The notes below the pieces were generated by a model that searched no databases, was not told the origin of the DNA, and saw only the letters and a list, made by a program, of their open reading frames with translations. A stretch of 64,000 nucleotides of DNA, taken from the NCBI GenBank assembly GCA_003313425.1, contig NHZP01000004.1:558001-622000 (forward strand), in the 5' to 3' direction. Within the stretch, counting starts at the first letter, position 1, and each line of letters begins with the position of its first letter. This document shows positions 1-12,761 of the stretch, in pieces. Source of the DNA: Pseudopyrenochaeta lycopersici (Eukaryota; Ascomycota; Dothideomycetes; Pleosporales; Pseudopyrenochaetaceae). Made by a program: the position numbers and the translations under genes.

Positions 1-89
1 TGGACACGATCAATGTGATGAGGAGCATTAAGAGTGCTCTGGATCCATACTGGCTCATGAACCCAGGAAAAATTATGGATGCAGCTTGA
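1..89 (+). CDS. 3' end of a FAD-linked oxidase, probably D-lactate dehydrogenase (partial)
   Basis: Only the last 28 codons are inside the window, read from base 3 to a TGA at 87-89. They encode a tail containing IKSALDPYWLMNPGKI, the characteristic end of the C-terminal domain of FAD-linked oxidases (D-lactate dehydrogenase cytochrome, D-2-hydroxyglutarate dehydrogenase and glycolate oxidase subunits). In fungi the best match in memory is mitochondrial D-lactate:cytochrome c oxidoreductase, which oxidises D-lactate to pyruvate. The FAD-binding half lies outside the window, so the substrate cannot be decided from this fragment; D-lactate is an inference. Confidence 0.65.
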   Translation, partial: DTINVMRSIKSALDPYWLMNPGKIMDAA

Positions 90-392
90 GAAGCTGTCCG
101 GGTTGTCGACACATTATTTCCTTTGTTGGCTGGAACAAACTTGCATTGGGAGGATGTCTGACATTCTACGCGGCATCTGCGGGAGCATCTATAAAATTCG
201 GCATTAATTATCATATCGTTTCTTTGCATCGGCCATGACATGCACAACTCCTGCCGAAAAGTCGGCAACTCCTGATGTTATTCGATCTGTCATGTGTTGG
301 GACGATAATGTCCTCCGCGATCGGGTGTCGCATTTTCCACCCCACCATCCCGCGTCATAAAGCTGTGGAATCTCCGGTTGACTCAAATCATC

Positions 393-1675
393 ATGCCTGA
401 ACCCACAACCATGGACGCTGAACATTTCACATCGCACAACCGAAATTTCCCCAAGAAGAAGTGCGGTGCGTGCCATAGCCTCTTTTCTTTTGGGATTTCA
501 ACTGACTCAATTGCAGGTGTGCTCGGTGCGACGGGCTCGGTTGGCCAGCGCTTCATTCTCCTCCTCGCACTTCATCCACACTTTGAACTACATGCTGTTG
601 GGGCTTCTGAGCGCTCAGCTGGAAAGAAATACAAGGATGCTGTCAGATGGAAGCAAGCACTGCCATTTACGGAGCGCATAGGAGATTTGGTAGTGAAGAA
701 ATGCACCCCCGAAGAATTCAAGGACTGTGATTTGGTCTTTTCTGGACTGGATAGCGATGTTGCAGGAGATGTTGGTATGTTTTCTCACCTGAAAGTGCGT
801 GAGCTGTGCTAATCGCAAGACAGAAATGGCTTTCCTCAAGTCCAATCTTGCCGTCTTCTCCAATGCAAAGAACTACCGCCGCGACCCACTCGTCCCTCTC
901 GTTGTCCCTACCGTCAACCTGCCCCATCTTGATGTGATCAAGCACCAGCGGCAACACCACAAGCTGGAGAAGGGCTTCCTTGTCTGCAACTCGAATTGTG
1001 CCGTCATTGGCATCGTTATTCCTTTTGCGGCTCTGCAATCGAAGTTCGGCCCCATAGACCAAGTCTCTGTCGTCACAATGCAAGCCGTGTCTGGCGCTGG
1101 ATACCCAGGCGTCAGCAGCATGGACATCATCGACAATGTCGTGCCTTTCATATCGGGCGAAGAAGACAAACTGGAAACTGAAGCGTCTAAGATTCTTGGC
1201 AGCGTGAATGACGATATCACAGGTTTCGTGGATCAACCTATGAAGGTGTCTGCGGCCTGCAACCGCGTGCCAGTTCTAGACGGCCACACCGCATGTGTAT
1301 CGCTGCGCTTCCAGCGCCGTCCCGCCCCAAGCGCGGAGGAGGTCAAGCAGGCGATGCGCGAGTATGTGAGTGATGCACAAAAGCTAGGATGTCCGTCTGC
1401 GCCTACGAAGGCGATTGTAGTCATGGAGGAGCCAGATCGACCGCAGCCAAGGTTGGATAGGGAAACAGATAGAGGGTATGCTGTTAGTGTGGGAAGAGTA
1501 AGGGAGGATGAGTCTGGGATCTTTGATATCATGTTTGTTGCGCTTAGCCATAACAGTAAGTCCTGGGATGCGATAGGTAAAAGAAGAACTTTGCTAACTA
1601 GTATCAGCTGTCATTGGAGCGGCAGGGTCCTCTATATTGAATGCAGAGGCGGCAGTGCTGAAGGGATACGCATAG
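393..1675 (+). CDS. HOM2: Aspartate-semialdehyde dehydrogenase (HOM2)
   Basis: Catalyses NADPH-dependent reduction of beta-aspartyl phosphate to aspartate semialdehyde, the branch-point step toward homoserine, threonine, methionine and isoleucine in the cytosol. Four exons: 393-465, 517-774, 824-1555 and 1608-1675; introns of 51, 49 and 52 bp with clean GT/AG ends. Joined they give 376 residues, close to the family's usual 360-370. The N-terminal NADP-binding motif [10 protein letters not shown] is formed across the first junction. The catalytic cysteine sits in SNCAVIG, and the substrate-binding [10 protein letters not shown] follows. The end [13 protein letters not shown] is typical of the fungal/archaeal-type enzyme. 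The first ATG (393) is used; an in-frame ATG at 411 is a shorter alternative. Ordinary metabolic gene with strong family match. Confidence 0.95.
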
Positions 1676-2108
1676 AAGCGTTGGGCGTTGACGATGACAT
1701 GCAAAGGACTTTAAATGCCAAAAAAGATACCAGAGCCAAAATTAAATCCACAGTACCATTGATATGTTCCACGTCGCCTTGATTGCTTGAACGTTTCTTG
1801 AGCTGTGTTGTGGCACGGCAATTTGATACATGGGGCTTCAAATAGACCCGCATGAATAATTTGAACAAAAGGACACCCCATCAAATTACGAACGAAGCGC
1901 TAAATATGAAACAATTAATGTGTGTTGCCTTTGAAGAATCGTCAAGATGGTGGAATCTCAGCACAAGACTAGCGCGCCAAGGCTTCGCTTACTGTCTGCA
2001 CACGACGCTAGCGAATTCGAAATGTTCCCTCCCTCAGAGCAGATCTCCGAACATTGCTTCGACAGGACCTCCGACAACGTCGACAACTAACCTCACACAA
2101 CAGTCAAA
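1676..2108. other. Intergenic region: HOM2 3' side and RPS4 promoter
   Basis: No coding sequence is supported here. It must hold the HOM2 3' UTR and the promoter and short leader of the ribosomal protein gene starting at 2109. I see no clear TATA box, as expected for a ribosomal protein promoter. Confidence 0.5.
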
Positions 2109-3139
2109 ATGGGTCGTGGACCAAAGAAGCACCAGAAGCGCCTCAGCGCGCCCTCCCACTGGCTTTTGGACAAGCTGTCCGGTACGCTCGACTCTCTCCA
2201 CCACGCATGCACTCGCAAGCTCGATAGCAGAACTGACATGGCACAGGTGCCTACGCACCCAAGGCTTCTCCTGGTCCTCACAAGCTCCGCGACTCGCTCC
2301 CTCTCATCATCTTCCTCCGTAACCGGTTGAAGTATGCGCTCAACGCGCGCGAGGTCAATGCCATCCTTATGCAGCGTCTCGTCAAGGTCGACGGCAAGGT
2401 CCGCACCGACTCGACATTCCCCACTGGCTTGATGGACGTCATCTCCATTGAGAAGACGGGCGAGAACTTCCGCCTCATCTACGATACCAAGGGCCGCTTC
2501 ACCGTCCACAGGATAACGGACGAGGAGGCACAATACAAGCTCGGCAAGGTCAAGCGCGTCCAGCTGGGCAAGGGCGGAATTCCCTACTTGGTTACGCACG
2601 ATGCGCGAACGTAAGTTCCCGCCTCTATCAGCCGTTGACCAGAGTGTGGGCTCGGTGTTTGAGGGAAACCTCTTCCACCAGGCATACGACCAGGGTCTGG
2701 CTATGTCGATGAATTGATGCTAAAATATATGTGTAGAATCCGCTACCCCGACCCAGCCATCAAGGTCAATGACACTGTCAAGATTGACCTCAGCACCGGC
2801 AAGATCTCCGACTTCATCACCTTCGACACTGGTGTGATCGTCATGGTCACTGGTGGTCGCAACATGGGACGTGTCGGTGTCATCAACCACCGTGAGCGTC
2901 ACGATGGTGGTTTCAACATTGTCCACTTGAAGGATGCTGTTGACAACGAGTTCACCACTCGTGAGACCAACGTCATGTAAGTTCAGCGTATCTCAGGCGA
3001 CGTAGAGCGCTACTAACGTGCGTCCAGTGTCATTGGCAAGGAGAAGCCATGGATCTCGCTGCCCAAGGGTAAGGGTGTCAAGCTCAGCATCGCTGAGGAG
3101 CGTGACCGCCGCAGGGCGTACGCCGTTGCTGGCCACTAA
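2109..3139 (+). CDS. RPS4: 40S ribosomal protein S4 (eS4)
   Basis: Structural protein of the small cytosolic ribosomal subunit. Exons 2109-2181, 2247-2610, 2737-2976 and 3028-3139 join to 262 residues, the normal eS4 length. The start [12 protein letters not shown] and the block [20 protein letters not shown] are essentially invariant in eukaryotic S4. The middle contains the S4 RNA-binding region and a KOW-like segment ([13 protein letters not shown]), and the end [13 protein letters not shown] is typical. Introns are 65, 126 and 51 bp; the first interrupts codon 25, a usual place for an intron in fungal ribosomal protein genes. The third intron has a TACTAAC branch point at about 3011. Confidence 0.97.
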
Positions 3140-4387
3140 GCGTGATGGCATAGAGGAGCTGTAGGTTAGCCAATAAAGTTTCGATGATTCTATGAGCAAT
3201 GGTGCAGGACCGGATTCCCAAAAATACGGGCGTTTCAAACCTCATGGGGAGGTTGAATGGATCTTTGCATGTGCACATGGTACAAATCAAATACCAAATG
3301 AGAACCAAGAATCAAAGCAAATAAACAGTTGAAATGACAACAGTGACTGAAGACGCTATTTTTCTTGTTGGTGGCGTCTGTGCTGACGGTTGGAAATTCT
3401 GCCGGAGGATGTTCAGGAAGGCTTGCTAGCTTTATCTCTGGCGAGAAGTCCAAGCGCGCATTGAGCCTCATGAGGCCGCGAAACTGTCGGAGCAGGCGAC
3501 GGGGCAGCCAATGGAGTGGGCAGGGCAGCCGGCTGCCTCAGAATGCCGCCACGGAGGCCGTCCTTGTCGGAGCAGACGTGTTTGATGGACGCAGCATGGC
3601 GGGCGGGAATGGGCAGGAGTGGTGGGTGATTGCCACGGCAGCCTTGCAAATTGCATCTCAGGTGGCCTGTCTGTGCGACGGGTGCGAAATGAGACAAGAC
3701 GAAATCGATATGTACCCTTGTTATGAGACCAGGAAATGTGGGCGAGAGTGCGATTGGCGTGTCCGGGCGCGAGACAGGACGAGTGTCTCTCTCTCTCTCA
3801 ATGTCTCTGGCTGGCTCCGTGGTCCACCAACGAGCGCGCCACCTTCTGCTGCATCTCCCAGGAAAGCACATCCAGTTCTCTCTCTGCATTTGCTAGCTGC
3901 CCAGCAAGTCTATCTTTGGTGCGGTGCCTTGGAGCCGGCAGCCGTTCAACGTCCGGGCAGCGCCCCCATCGTCTGCCATTGGCTGCAACCGGCACTCGTC
4001 CCGTCGCTGCTCGCTGCTCGCGCCCTCAGCAACTACTCCCACCTTGAACGCCCACGCTTCCCCGCAACAGCGACGTGCCAACCTCTCCGCTGTGCGCTGC
4101 CTCTCGCGTTGCAGCCACCGTCATCCTTACAGCGTCGCGCACACGGCCGCGCGCTCCAATGCCACAGCCAGCATCGCCTGTACAACGCCAATCGTCACTC
4201 GTTTCACTATCGCCCACCCGCGCCTAACCCACGTTTTCGACTGCGCCCACGCCTCGTTTGCGACTCTTCAAGGCCGCACCCGCACCCGTCGAGTGCCCGC
4301 CGACTGCCCAACACCACCGAGAGTCCTGAGAAGCGGCGTCTGGCGAGCCGGTCTTCTCGCTGCAGACTCCCCCTCCTCGTCGCCATT
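3140..4387. other. Intergenic region: RPS4 3' UTR and long CT-rich leader of palI
   Basis: About 1.25 kb lies between RPS4 and the PalI start codon. From about 3780 onward it becomes C/T-rich (runs such as CTCTCTCTCTC), typical of fungal promoters and long 5' leaders. A long open frame (3365-4624) runs through it into PalI exon 1, but its upstream translation is Arg/Ser/Pro-biased and resembles no family, so I treat the region as promoter plus 5' UTR. Confidence 0.5.
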
Positions 4388-6657
4388 ATGCTGCGCCCGG
4401 CCACCCCCTTATCGATACTCTTCTTCGTCGCCTTCTGTCTGCTGCTGCTCTCTACCCTGTCCACGCCCATCATCAAGAGCATCCCCCTCGCCACCTACCG
4501 CGGCATCCACTTTGGCGTCCTGGGCTACTGCGAAAATGGAAAGTGCGATGGGCCCATGATTGGGTACAACACCGGTATGCCCGTTGTTGCCGCTTCCCTC
4601 GACAACAAAGAGACGCGCGACTGACAATTGACACAGAGAGTCTATTTGGAGACGCGCCCACGTCCGACTTCTCGCTCCCCTCGGCCTCGCGCCATGCCCT
4701 GTCCTCGATCCTCATCGTGCACCCCGTTGCCGCATTGATGACTCTGATATGCTTCGGCCTCGCTGTTGCCGCGCATTTCCACTCACCAGCCCACTCACCG
4801 CGCTATCTCCTTGCTCTACTAATCTTCACATTCCCCACTCTTCTCGTCTCGCTGCTCGCTTTCCTCGTCGACATACTGCTGTTCGTGCCACACGTAGGCT
4901 GGGGAGGATGGATTGTCCTGGGGGCTACCATCATTATCGTCGCAAGCGGAATCGTAACATGTGCCATGAGGCGGACGCTGGTCAGTCGCAAGGCTCGGAA
5001 GAGGCGGATCGCAGAGAATGATGAGATGAACGGTCAGACGTACTATGCAAACCGCGCCAACAACGCCGCTGTCACCACCGAGTTTCCCAAGGCCGAATCG
5101 CCGCCTCCGCTTTCTGGCGACACTATGCTGTCCGGAACCAAGGGCAACGATAATGCCTATTTTGACTCCCAGAAATTGTCAGCCTCTGACGATACCACGC
5201 CCTTGAATCAACGCAATCCTTCGCTCAAAACAGTCAGCAGCGCTGGCGAAACTAGACCAGATAACATGGGGCCACCAATGCGTGGCCCTTCTGGCCGTCG
5301 TCAACCTGTTGATCAGTATGGAAATCCGCTTCCGCTCATGCCGAACGATGCCTACATGATGAACAATGGCCCTCCACGCGGTCCGCCCGGCGGAAGAGGC
5401 GGCCCATATCGTGGACGAGGCGGATATCCACCCCGAGGAGGCCCTTATGGCGGGCCAAGAGGAGGCGGCTATGGCCCAAGAGGAGGCATGCGAGGCCCGC
5501 CACCGCCAGGATGGAACGGCAATGGACGCGGTGGACGTCCTCCACACGGCGTGCCAATGCATGGCCCACCCATTGGACGAGGGGGCCCTCCGCCTGGGTA
5601 CAACAACAATAACAATTTCTATGGTCAAGGACCACCACCACCACGCGAGACATCGCCATACGGAAACAGAGGCCCATCACCGCCCGGCCCAATGCTGATA
5701 GGGCAAGCCATTGAGATGGACAATCGCACTGGAACGCCTCCGACAAACTACGGCTTACGAGAAAGCGACGGTGATGTTGCTGGCATGCTGGCTCTCCAGC
5801 AAGGTGGATTTCCTGCTGGCGCACCGCAGAGGCGACCGTCTAATGGTATGATGAGTCCGACAAGCGAGTATTCGATAGAGTAAGATTTACCCCAAGATTC
5901 ATAGAGTTTGTTTCTGATATCCAATAGCGATGCACAACAACAGCAATCATCACAACAGCAGTACGTTCCCGTACGTGCGGGCTGGAACAATCAGAAAAAC
6001 CCATCCGACCAAACACTCACGACCCTAAACAGCAGCAACAGCCGCGGGCTTTCACCAATCCAAGCCTCACCCGTCGAGCTCCCGGCTCAATTATCACAAT
6101 TCACCGCGCCTTCAGCAAACAAAGCTGAGCAAAGTTCTGACTATTACGAGGACGTAGATCCTCGGTTCGCGGAACCTGCGCGAGTGAATGCTCCACCGGC
6201 GATGCCATCCTCGCTTATGCCAGGTGGTTTCTCCTCCAATCCCAACCTTCTCTCTGCTCCCAATGTTAGTGACCCCAATCTCCCGCGCACTGCGTCATAC
6301 GACGACCTGCCTGACGGTTCTCGCTCTCCAGCAGCCTCAGAAGCATCCCATTTCACCTCCGTATCCCAACGCCCTGTAAACCCCAACTGGAGACCCGAGA
6401 TGGGTGCGCCAGCAGGGCAGTTCACTCCCTACAACGGCAGGAGACCAATGAGGCAGGAAGACGTAATCTTGGAAGCAAACGCAGCGAACCCTGATTTTGC
6501 GCTTCCCGGTACTGGGGCTGGGAGAGGAAGGGGCCGAGGAAGGGGAGGAAGAGGAAGAGGTGGTGGAATGGGACCTCCGCTACCAGCCACCATGATTGGG
6601 CAAGGGCCTGGATTGAGCAATCAAAGCAGGTACCCGGGAGCTAATACAGCTATGTAG
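4388..6657 (+). CDS. palI: pH-response regulator PalI/RIM9, plasma-membrane SUR7-family protein
   Basis: PalI/Rim9 assists the plasma-membrane ambient-pH sensor PalH/Rim21 that triggers processing of the PacC/Rim101 transcription factor. Exons 4388-4574, 4637-5879 and 5928-6657 (introns 62 and 48 bp) join to 719 residues. The N-terminus is an uncleaved membrane segment (LSILFFVAFCLLLLSTLS) followed by an extracellular loop with a Cys pair (YCENGKC). Three more membrane segments lie between about residues 85 and 190, the Sur7/PalI topology. The long cytoplasmic tail is disordered, with a Gly/Arg/Pro-rich block (RGG, GRGGYPPRGG), a DYYEDVDPRFAE motif seen in filamentous-fungal PalI tails, and a terminal RGRGRGG run. 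The exon 2 frame also meets a stop at 5881, but splicing from 5880 to 5927 restores the conserved tail, so I prefer the spliced form. Confidence 0.88.
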
Positions 6658-7821
6658 AATCAGCCAAGCCCTGAGGGATGTCAACTAAAGCCCTCGAGCC
6701 CGTTCCAAGCCCGACAGGTCTACCAGAAGGTTATATTTGGTTATGGGAGCGCCGACAAATCTACCCAACGATCAAGTACCGCGACGAGCTACCCCACGCC
6801 ATCGAGCACCTGCATAATGTTAACTCGAAGAGACAACCCACGGCTGGTCTCGAGCACCGCCCTCCCTATCATCAACTCTCCTTCGTTCGGTGTACAAAAC
6901 TTCGATTGCATCTTCTCTGCCATTTCCTTGACGAATACGCCACCTTTCAAGCATCCGAGTTTTGATATACCTTAATCTCTAGTCCAGCATCGCCATGCTT
7001 TTCTGCACTGGCTGCTGTCCTTCAGTCTTTCTTCTTCCATTGGACCGGAGTCGAAAAAAGTCCGAGTATCGAGGAATTTATGCCGCCCAAACCTTATTTT
7101 TCGTCCTTGGGCGGACGACATGGTTCATTCTTCTCTTTTTCTCTCCTTCTCTTTTCTTTTCTTCTTCTTTCACGAACACAACTTTTTTCACCAATCTCTC
7201 CTTTTTCTTCACTGGAGAGACTATGATTGGAATTTTTAGACACAAACGACCAGCACAATTGGTCATTGATTGATTCGGGCGAATCGCCTGCTTGATGCAC
7301 AGCAAAGGGCATGAGAAGAGAGGCTGTTAGGCCGATACAATGTACATAGTACTTGCCTTGAGTAAAGTAGGAGTGTGGGGCCTTTGGCGTTTCTGGGAAA
7401 GAACGCACAAAGGGAGAATAAGCTAGGAAAACGGATGCAAAGCAAAGCAATTTCTATGCTGTACAAAGACTATACCTGCAACGTTCAGATGATTACCACT
7501 CATTCATATAAAGTCCTACCAGGGTCTTGAAGAACCGTTCACACTATCGATGAGTAAGACAACGCTGGTGTGATTTACCAATATTTCTTGATCCTATTAT
7601 ATTATGACATGTCTATCCCATGAAAACAAAACACAATTTATGGTATCTAACAGCCACTCCATCATCACCTCCCCAGTACTCCGATTGAATCATTACTTTT
7701 TAATCAAACATGGCGTCAATAGTTTACGCTTCACCCCAGTCCCATCCTGCCCCTGGCAAAATATAAGTATACTCGCATCATATATTATAACTCTGTCGTT
7801 TCGTTCATGTCGTTGGCTTTC
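6658..7821. other. Intergenic region with polypyrimidine tract
   Basis: The 3' ends of palI (plus strand) and the MFS transporter (minus strand) converge here. A T/C-only tract lies at about 7133-7170 and continues loosely to about 7210. The small frames in this interval do not resemble proteins. I see no gene. Confidence 0.5.
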
Positions 7822-9525
7822 CTAGGCAACCGCAAATCGACTCCTTTCACGCAGTCTCTTTCCAAACCAAAACAGCGCCACCATCCCGCCGGTACATAGG
7901 ACCATGCAGCCCGCCAGCAGACTGACGCCGCCGTCGATGCCGATGCCCTCGAACATGGGGCGAGCGAACAGGATGGCGGCGAAGGCGAATGCGCTTCGGG
8001 AGAGGCTGTTGGCCGAGAAGATGGACGCTGCGTACCGGGGGTAGATGTTTGGAATGTACAGCAGCACGCTCTGCGCGATGAAGAAGATGCCGAAGATGGT
8101 CAGGCCCAGCCCGATGGTCGGCGCGATCCAGTGCACGCTCGGACGCGCCGACCACGCGAAGATGAAGAGGCCGATGGCAATCAGCGGGCTGGCAAGCATG
8201 CCTGGGATGAGGTGGTTCTCGAGCTCGCCGAACGTGTTGTTGTTGAGGCGCGGGAAGACGCGGTATTTCAGGTACAGGACTTGGATGGTGAAGGCTAGCA
8301 TGCATGCGGGCAGGATGGCGAGGAAGATGAGGCCTGTGGACTCGGCGCTGAAGTTGTAGTAGACCGGGTATACGAGAGGGAGAGACTGTTATTGTTAGTT
8401 TCTGGGGGTCATGCAGACTGCGCGTGGGGCTGAGTTTGGCTTACCTCGAAAAAGGAGTAGTAGATTCCGTAGCAGAGACCCATGTACACGGTTGTGAACA
8501 AGATGGCCGGGTCCAATGCGTTGATCTCCCACGGTTTGATCAGTGCATCGAAGAGCAGACTGCTGACTTGCAGATTCTTCTGCTTGCGCTCGGCATCTGA
8601 CATGAGACTCATATTGCCAGTCTCTTCTCTGAGGCGCTTGGCCTTGTAGTACAAGATAGTAGGTCCGGAGCTTTCGGGCATGAAGGTAATCATGATCAGG
8701 TAAACGGGGCCCGCAATAATTAGCAGCTCCCAGCTCGAGAAGCGCCAGCCCAGGCTCTTCACAGCGTACGACGACATGGTCGGTCCCAGAGATGGGCCAA
8801 GCGTTGCAACAGCAGCCCACAGTGCGACGGCAAAGGGGAATTCAGCCATGGACCAAATGTCTGCGAGCGATGCACCTGCAGTAGCAAGACACGGACTTGC
8901 CATGAATCCAAGGAGGAATCTGAGAACCATGAGGCCTGCAAAGTTGTCGGCCAGTGCAGTCGGTATGCACAGCACCACGAAGAGGAAGCCTGATATCGCA
9001 TACGGAGGATTTCGTCCTACAGCAGGAATCTCCGACAGCGGCGAGAAAAGGAGACATCCTATTCCGTATCCCAAGACGTACAGCGCAATGCCTAGAGAAC
9101 TCTCGACATGGCTAACGCCGAATATCTCTATAACGGCTCCCTGCGAGGATGAGTATATCGAGGAGCCAACATACACAGCGAATGTGTAAACGCAAATGAT
9201 GACAGTCATGAGGACTTTGTGGGTCATTGGCCCTAAAGTCGTAGGCACGAGGTTAGTTCATGTCTCACGCACCCTTTGAACATAGGTGATACATACAGTT
9301 CTGGGGGTTAGAAGGATCATCTGGTCCACTCCATTCGACGAGGCTGGTTTGGTACTGCTTCAGTTCGGTGCCGACAGCAGTGTCGGACGGGGGCTGGAAT
9401 GGGAGGTCATCAGTCGATGAGGATGTTGATATTGCCTTTCCAGGTCTGCGGGAGAAATCAAAGTTGCGGTATCTGACATAGCGAACCGCAGTTCCGACTG
9501 AGGAGTGCTGGACTAGGTAGGACAT
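7822..9525 (-). CDS. MFS transporter, DHA1 drug/polyamine antiporter type
   Basis: Predicted plasma-membrane proton antiporter of the major facilitator superfamily, DHA1 (12-segment) group, which exports drugs, polyamines or small metabolites. On the minus strand the exons are 9525-9297, 9232-8445 and 8385-7822 (introns 64 and 59 bp), giving 526 residues. The cytoplasmic N-terminus carries the usual lead-in WSGPDDPSNPQNWP. About twelve hydrophobic segments follow. The central loop PESSGPTILYYKAKRLREETG matches the DHA1 signature after segment 6 (general form PE(S/T)..P.iL..KA..lR..TG). The C-terminus is short. The substrate cannot be read from the sequence. A TATATA element at about 9703-9712 on the minus strand lies roughly 180 bp upstream of the start. 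No biosynthetic enzyme lies next to it, so a role in secondary metabolism is not supported. Confidence 0.88.
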
Positions 9526-12500
9526 AATGTGGGAGGATTGAAAAGTCACAACGCGGGAGAAATGGAAGGAGGCTTTATGAAATTGGGGTTGAAGCCCCAC
9601 TTCGTGCTTCAGACGGTAACGCGAAGGAAAAAGGAAGTTGATGGAGGGCTTGCGATGCTAGAAGGCAGTTGTGATGTGGTGCTACCCGAGGGCCTATTGC
9701 CAGCCATATATACAGCCATTGTTGTACACCCTTCCTTATCTCCATCTCTGTCAGAAAGCCACAGCCCTTTTTTCATGCAAGAGCATCTGACAAATGACCC
9801 AAGCTTGCTGCTCGTTGCCCAAAGGTGAGCCGCAATGACGAGCAATGAGCCAGCGGAGCGGAGGGAAAAAGATACGAGCCACGGCGGAGTCTCCTTGCAT
9901 AGCTCCGGCCACACTGGTTTCAGAAATCACGTGCGATTGTGAGATGCTCTGGGCAGGGATTTTTAGAGTCATAAACTGCAGCGTCCACCGAAATAATCGG
10001 TTGCGTCACCGACACGACTGGTATGATTGGTTCGTCGCGATGAAGTTGCGTCAAGGTGTCGATGACAGACGGAGTTGGGCGGAGTGAGCGGAGTTAATCA
10101 TAGGGCGTTTGGATGCCTAATGTTCGCTTCCGCCGTTTGCGGTCTTTGTCCAAGAAGAAAGCCACAGCGGACGAATTGTACCGACAGTAAGCAAGTGGTG
10201 TATGCAAACCTCAACACGTCGACTAAGACATGTAATCTTTATCCATCTTGGGCAGGGCGCCAAGCGCAAGGCTTGCATAATAAGTTTGATTTGATCGGGT
10301 GAAATCCTGGCTTGACATTACGCCGTGCGCCGCGAGAAGTTTGATCGAAGGTAACCATTGAATAGAGGGAAGCACATGCTCGCAGCGCTTAAGGTATCAC
10401 ATGTGCTCACTATGGAGCTGACTGTACGGTTTGTTGGGCTTTTCGTCCGTAGTGATAAGAGGCGCTAGTTACACCCAACTCAGAACTCAAGCACAGAAAA
10501 CCGGTCTGCGGTTCCTCATCGTGCTTACGAAGCTGAACAAATGAGCGCCCAGCGTACTTCAGTGGGGAACCGGCTCGCATGCTGGACTTGTGCAAATCGT
10601 TCATTACATTTGTTGTCGTCTCTGTTCTTCGTCAGCGACTGTACTTGCAACTTTGATCGACATTGAGTCTGCCTTGCGCAGCACCGCCTCCGGCGAGGTT
10701 GTCTCGGTGGGCATGTTGCAATTGATGCTGAGACACGCTGTCCACTTTGTCAATTACTATACTCTCCAGCCTATTGCTATTGACGTAATTCAACGGGTCC
10801 GACATCAGGTTAAAGCGTGTGCTCAGTATGCCGCAACAGATATACTCTGCGTGAAGGATAGCGCTCACAATTCTCCCCCGTCGATATATAGTTGGAACGC
10901 AGGACACAGGAATTGTAATGATGCAGGTAAACGAGGAAAACCAACGTTGAAGCAAACAGCAGCAAGGGTGTATTTCAAGACAGAGGAGTACTACAATGGC
11001 ATGAGAGTCACTCGGCTAATTACGACTGGCGGGCCGATTAGCTGATTTCGTAGAACAGAGATCTTCTGAGTAATAATCGCCTTCTAGAAGCGCAGGTCTC
11101 AGCGAGGAATTTAAGTCCTACTTGCATCGAGCGGTTGTAGCGTCCTTGGACCGTGTGTTTTCTTCTCCTGTGCTTCCAAATACAGTTTAGGCAGCTCAAC
11201 AGCTGAACGACAAAACGACGTACGACGTACGAAAACGCAGCCTCCACGAGGTGACGTCGGCGCGCGGCCAATAATTCACGGTCCACCATGGTGAGACAAC
11301 ATGCGCCTGATTGCCTTTCTTATCGACCACAAGCTTTTACCGGCATTTCTTAGCACGAGGGCTGTTTCGACGCTTCATGCCATTCGTTTCGCGATGGAGA
11401 AGCAGACAGGCTACCCGACATCTCCAGTTTGATTGTCCGCGTGAAAGGTAGACATCTGGTGGGGCGGATGCACAAGCGGTCCACCCGTCACTGGTATGAG
11501 ACGTGAAACGTATGCCAGGCCGTGCTGGTGACAAGACCAACACTTTGGCGAGATTCTCTTTGTGTATGTTCTCGCGCCATGTTGGGCGTCAAAGACGCTT
11601 CAAAGTACCTTTGTGCTCGGCGGTAGCGTCGCGTACGCCTTCCCAATTGAAGTATGTATTAATAGACGGATCTGCGCCAGGAGGACCGCAAAATTGCAGT
11701 TTAGCCCCAAGGCACGGGAAGCCTTGCGGTCGCAGCACCTTTCGATTCTTACGTGACCGTCAACGTCTGTGTGTTAGGAAACCCTACTATCGTTTCGCAA
11801 TCCGTCAGTGTGGTTGGGCCCCCTGAACGCAGCGAGGGTCAGAGAACCACACGGCAACTGCTGCTCCGCAGCGCATGACAAGTTTCGCTGGTGAGCACAG
11901 AGAGAATCACAAATAAGCAAACAACCATTGAGTGGAGTAAGAAGCGCGATTGCGTTGAGATTGCTGTGCAGCACGTCAAGCTCTCATACCGATCATTGGA
12001 TCTGCGGGGCTGCCGAACCAGCTGCGCCTTCCGCAGCCGAAATGGCCGTGCACAAAGTTCCAGATCACTCCGAGCACGTTTTCCGTCCCTTTGCAGAAGC
12101 AAACAAGTGCGTGAGGCTGGGGGGAGATCCAACTCGGGCTAGTCTACCAATACATTTTAGCCTTGTTCATTACCCATGCGTGGCATCTGGAGCGTGGTTC
12201 TGTGTGCTGCTGCACGAAACAGCCGCTGCGGGCACAGCTGAGACTGTGGGTTAAACACTATAGACTGACTGGGACTGGGCTGTTTGCTGGCAATGGCACC
12301 TCTATTGCTACTTAGACTAGCTGTGCGCCGGTCCGATTGATGTCACCCATAATTTTGCGATATTTACCACCGAAAAGACATCCTTGGACCCGCTCCAACA
12401 CCGTCCTTTTAACTGACGTGTGAGAATCATAAACCTTGGGGGCCGGTCAGCAATCTTCAGTAGCTCAGCGTCCTCTGTGACCTACCGTTTACACCGCGTA

Positions 12501-12761
12501 AGGCTCTCCCAATCCGCCGGCGCCTATCAACAACAATCAGTGGGAGGATTCGACGATCCTGGTAAGTCATTTTGGGAGATTTGTCGGCCCCCAATACGAG
12601 GAAGCGTTTGACATTAACGGCCCGCACAGTCTGCGCCTCATCCTTCCATCGACTTGTACCAAACCGTAAAGGCACAATCGTTGGCGCAAGTTTCCTGGGT
12701 CAACATATAGTACTGTGTGGGTAGCTCAAAGTTGACGGAGAAATCTTGCACACCCGCCAAA
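9526..12761. other. Long gene-poor interval (3.2 kb)
   Basis: The left 200 bp are the promoter of the minus-strand MFS gene. In the rest, open frames reach at most about 150 codons (10590-11045, plus strand), without recognisable domains, compositional bias or convincing splice continuations. No terminal repeats, transposase or reverse-transcriptase motifs were seen. CpG is not depleted, so there is no obvious repeat-induced point mutation signature. Confidence 0.45.

Noticed and set aside
2611..2736. The 126-bp second intron of RPS4 as host of a snoRNA.
   Set aside because: A GATGA-like box lies near the 3' end of the intron, but the C box should be near the 5' end and no paired D box (CTGA) is correctly placed. 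No H/ACA layout was seen.
3365..4624. A 419-codon frame upstream of and overlapping palI exon 1.
   Set aside because: The translation before 4388 is Arg/Ser/Pro-biased without domain features. The real gene starts at the ATG at 4388, whose product matches PalI.
10590..11045. A 151-codon plus-strand frame in the gene-poor region.
   Set aside because: No family resemblance, signal peptide, or consistent splice sites; the length is compatible with chance at this base composition.
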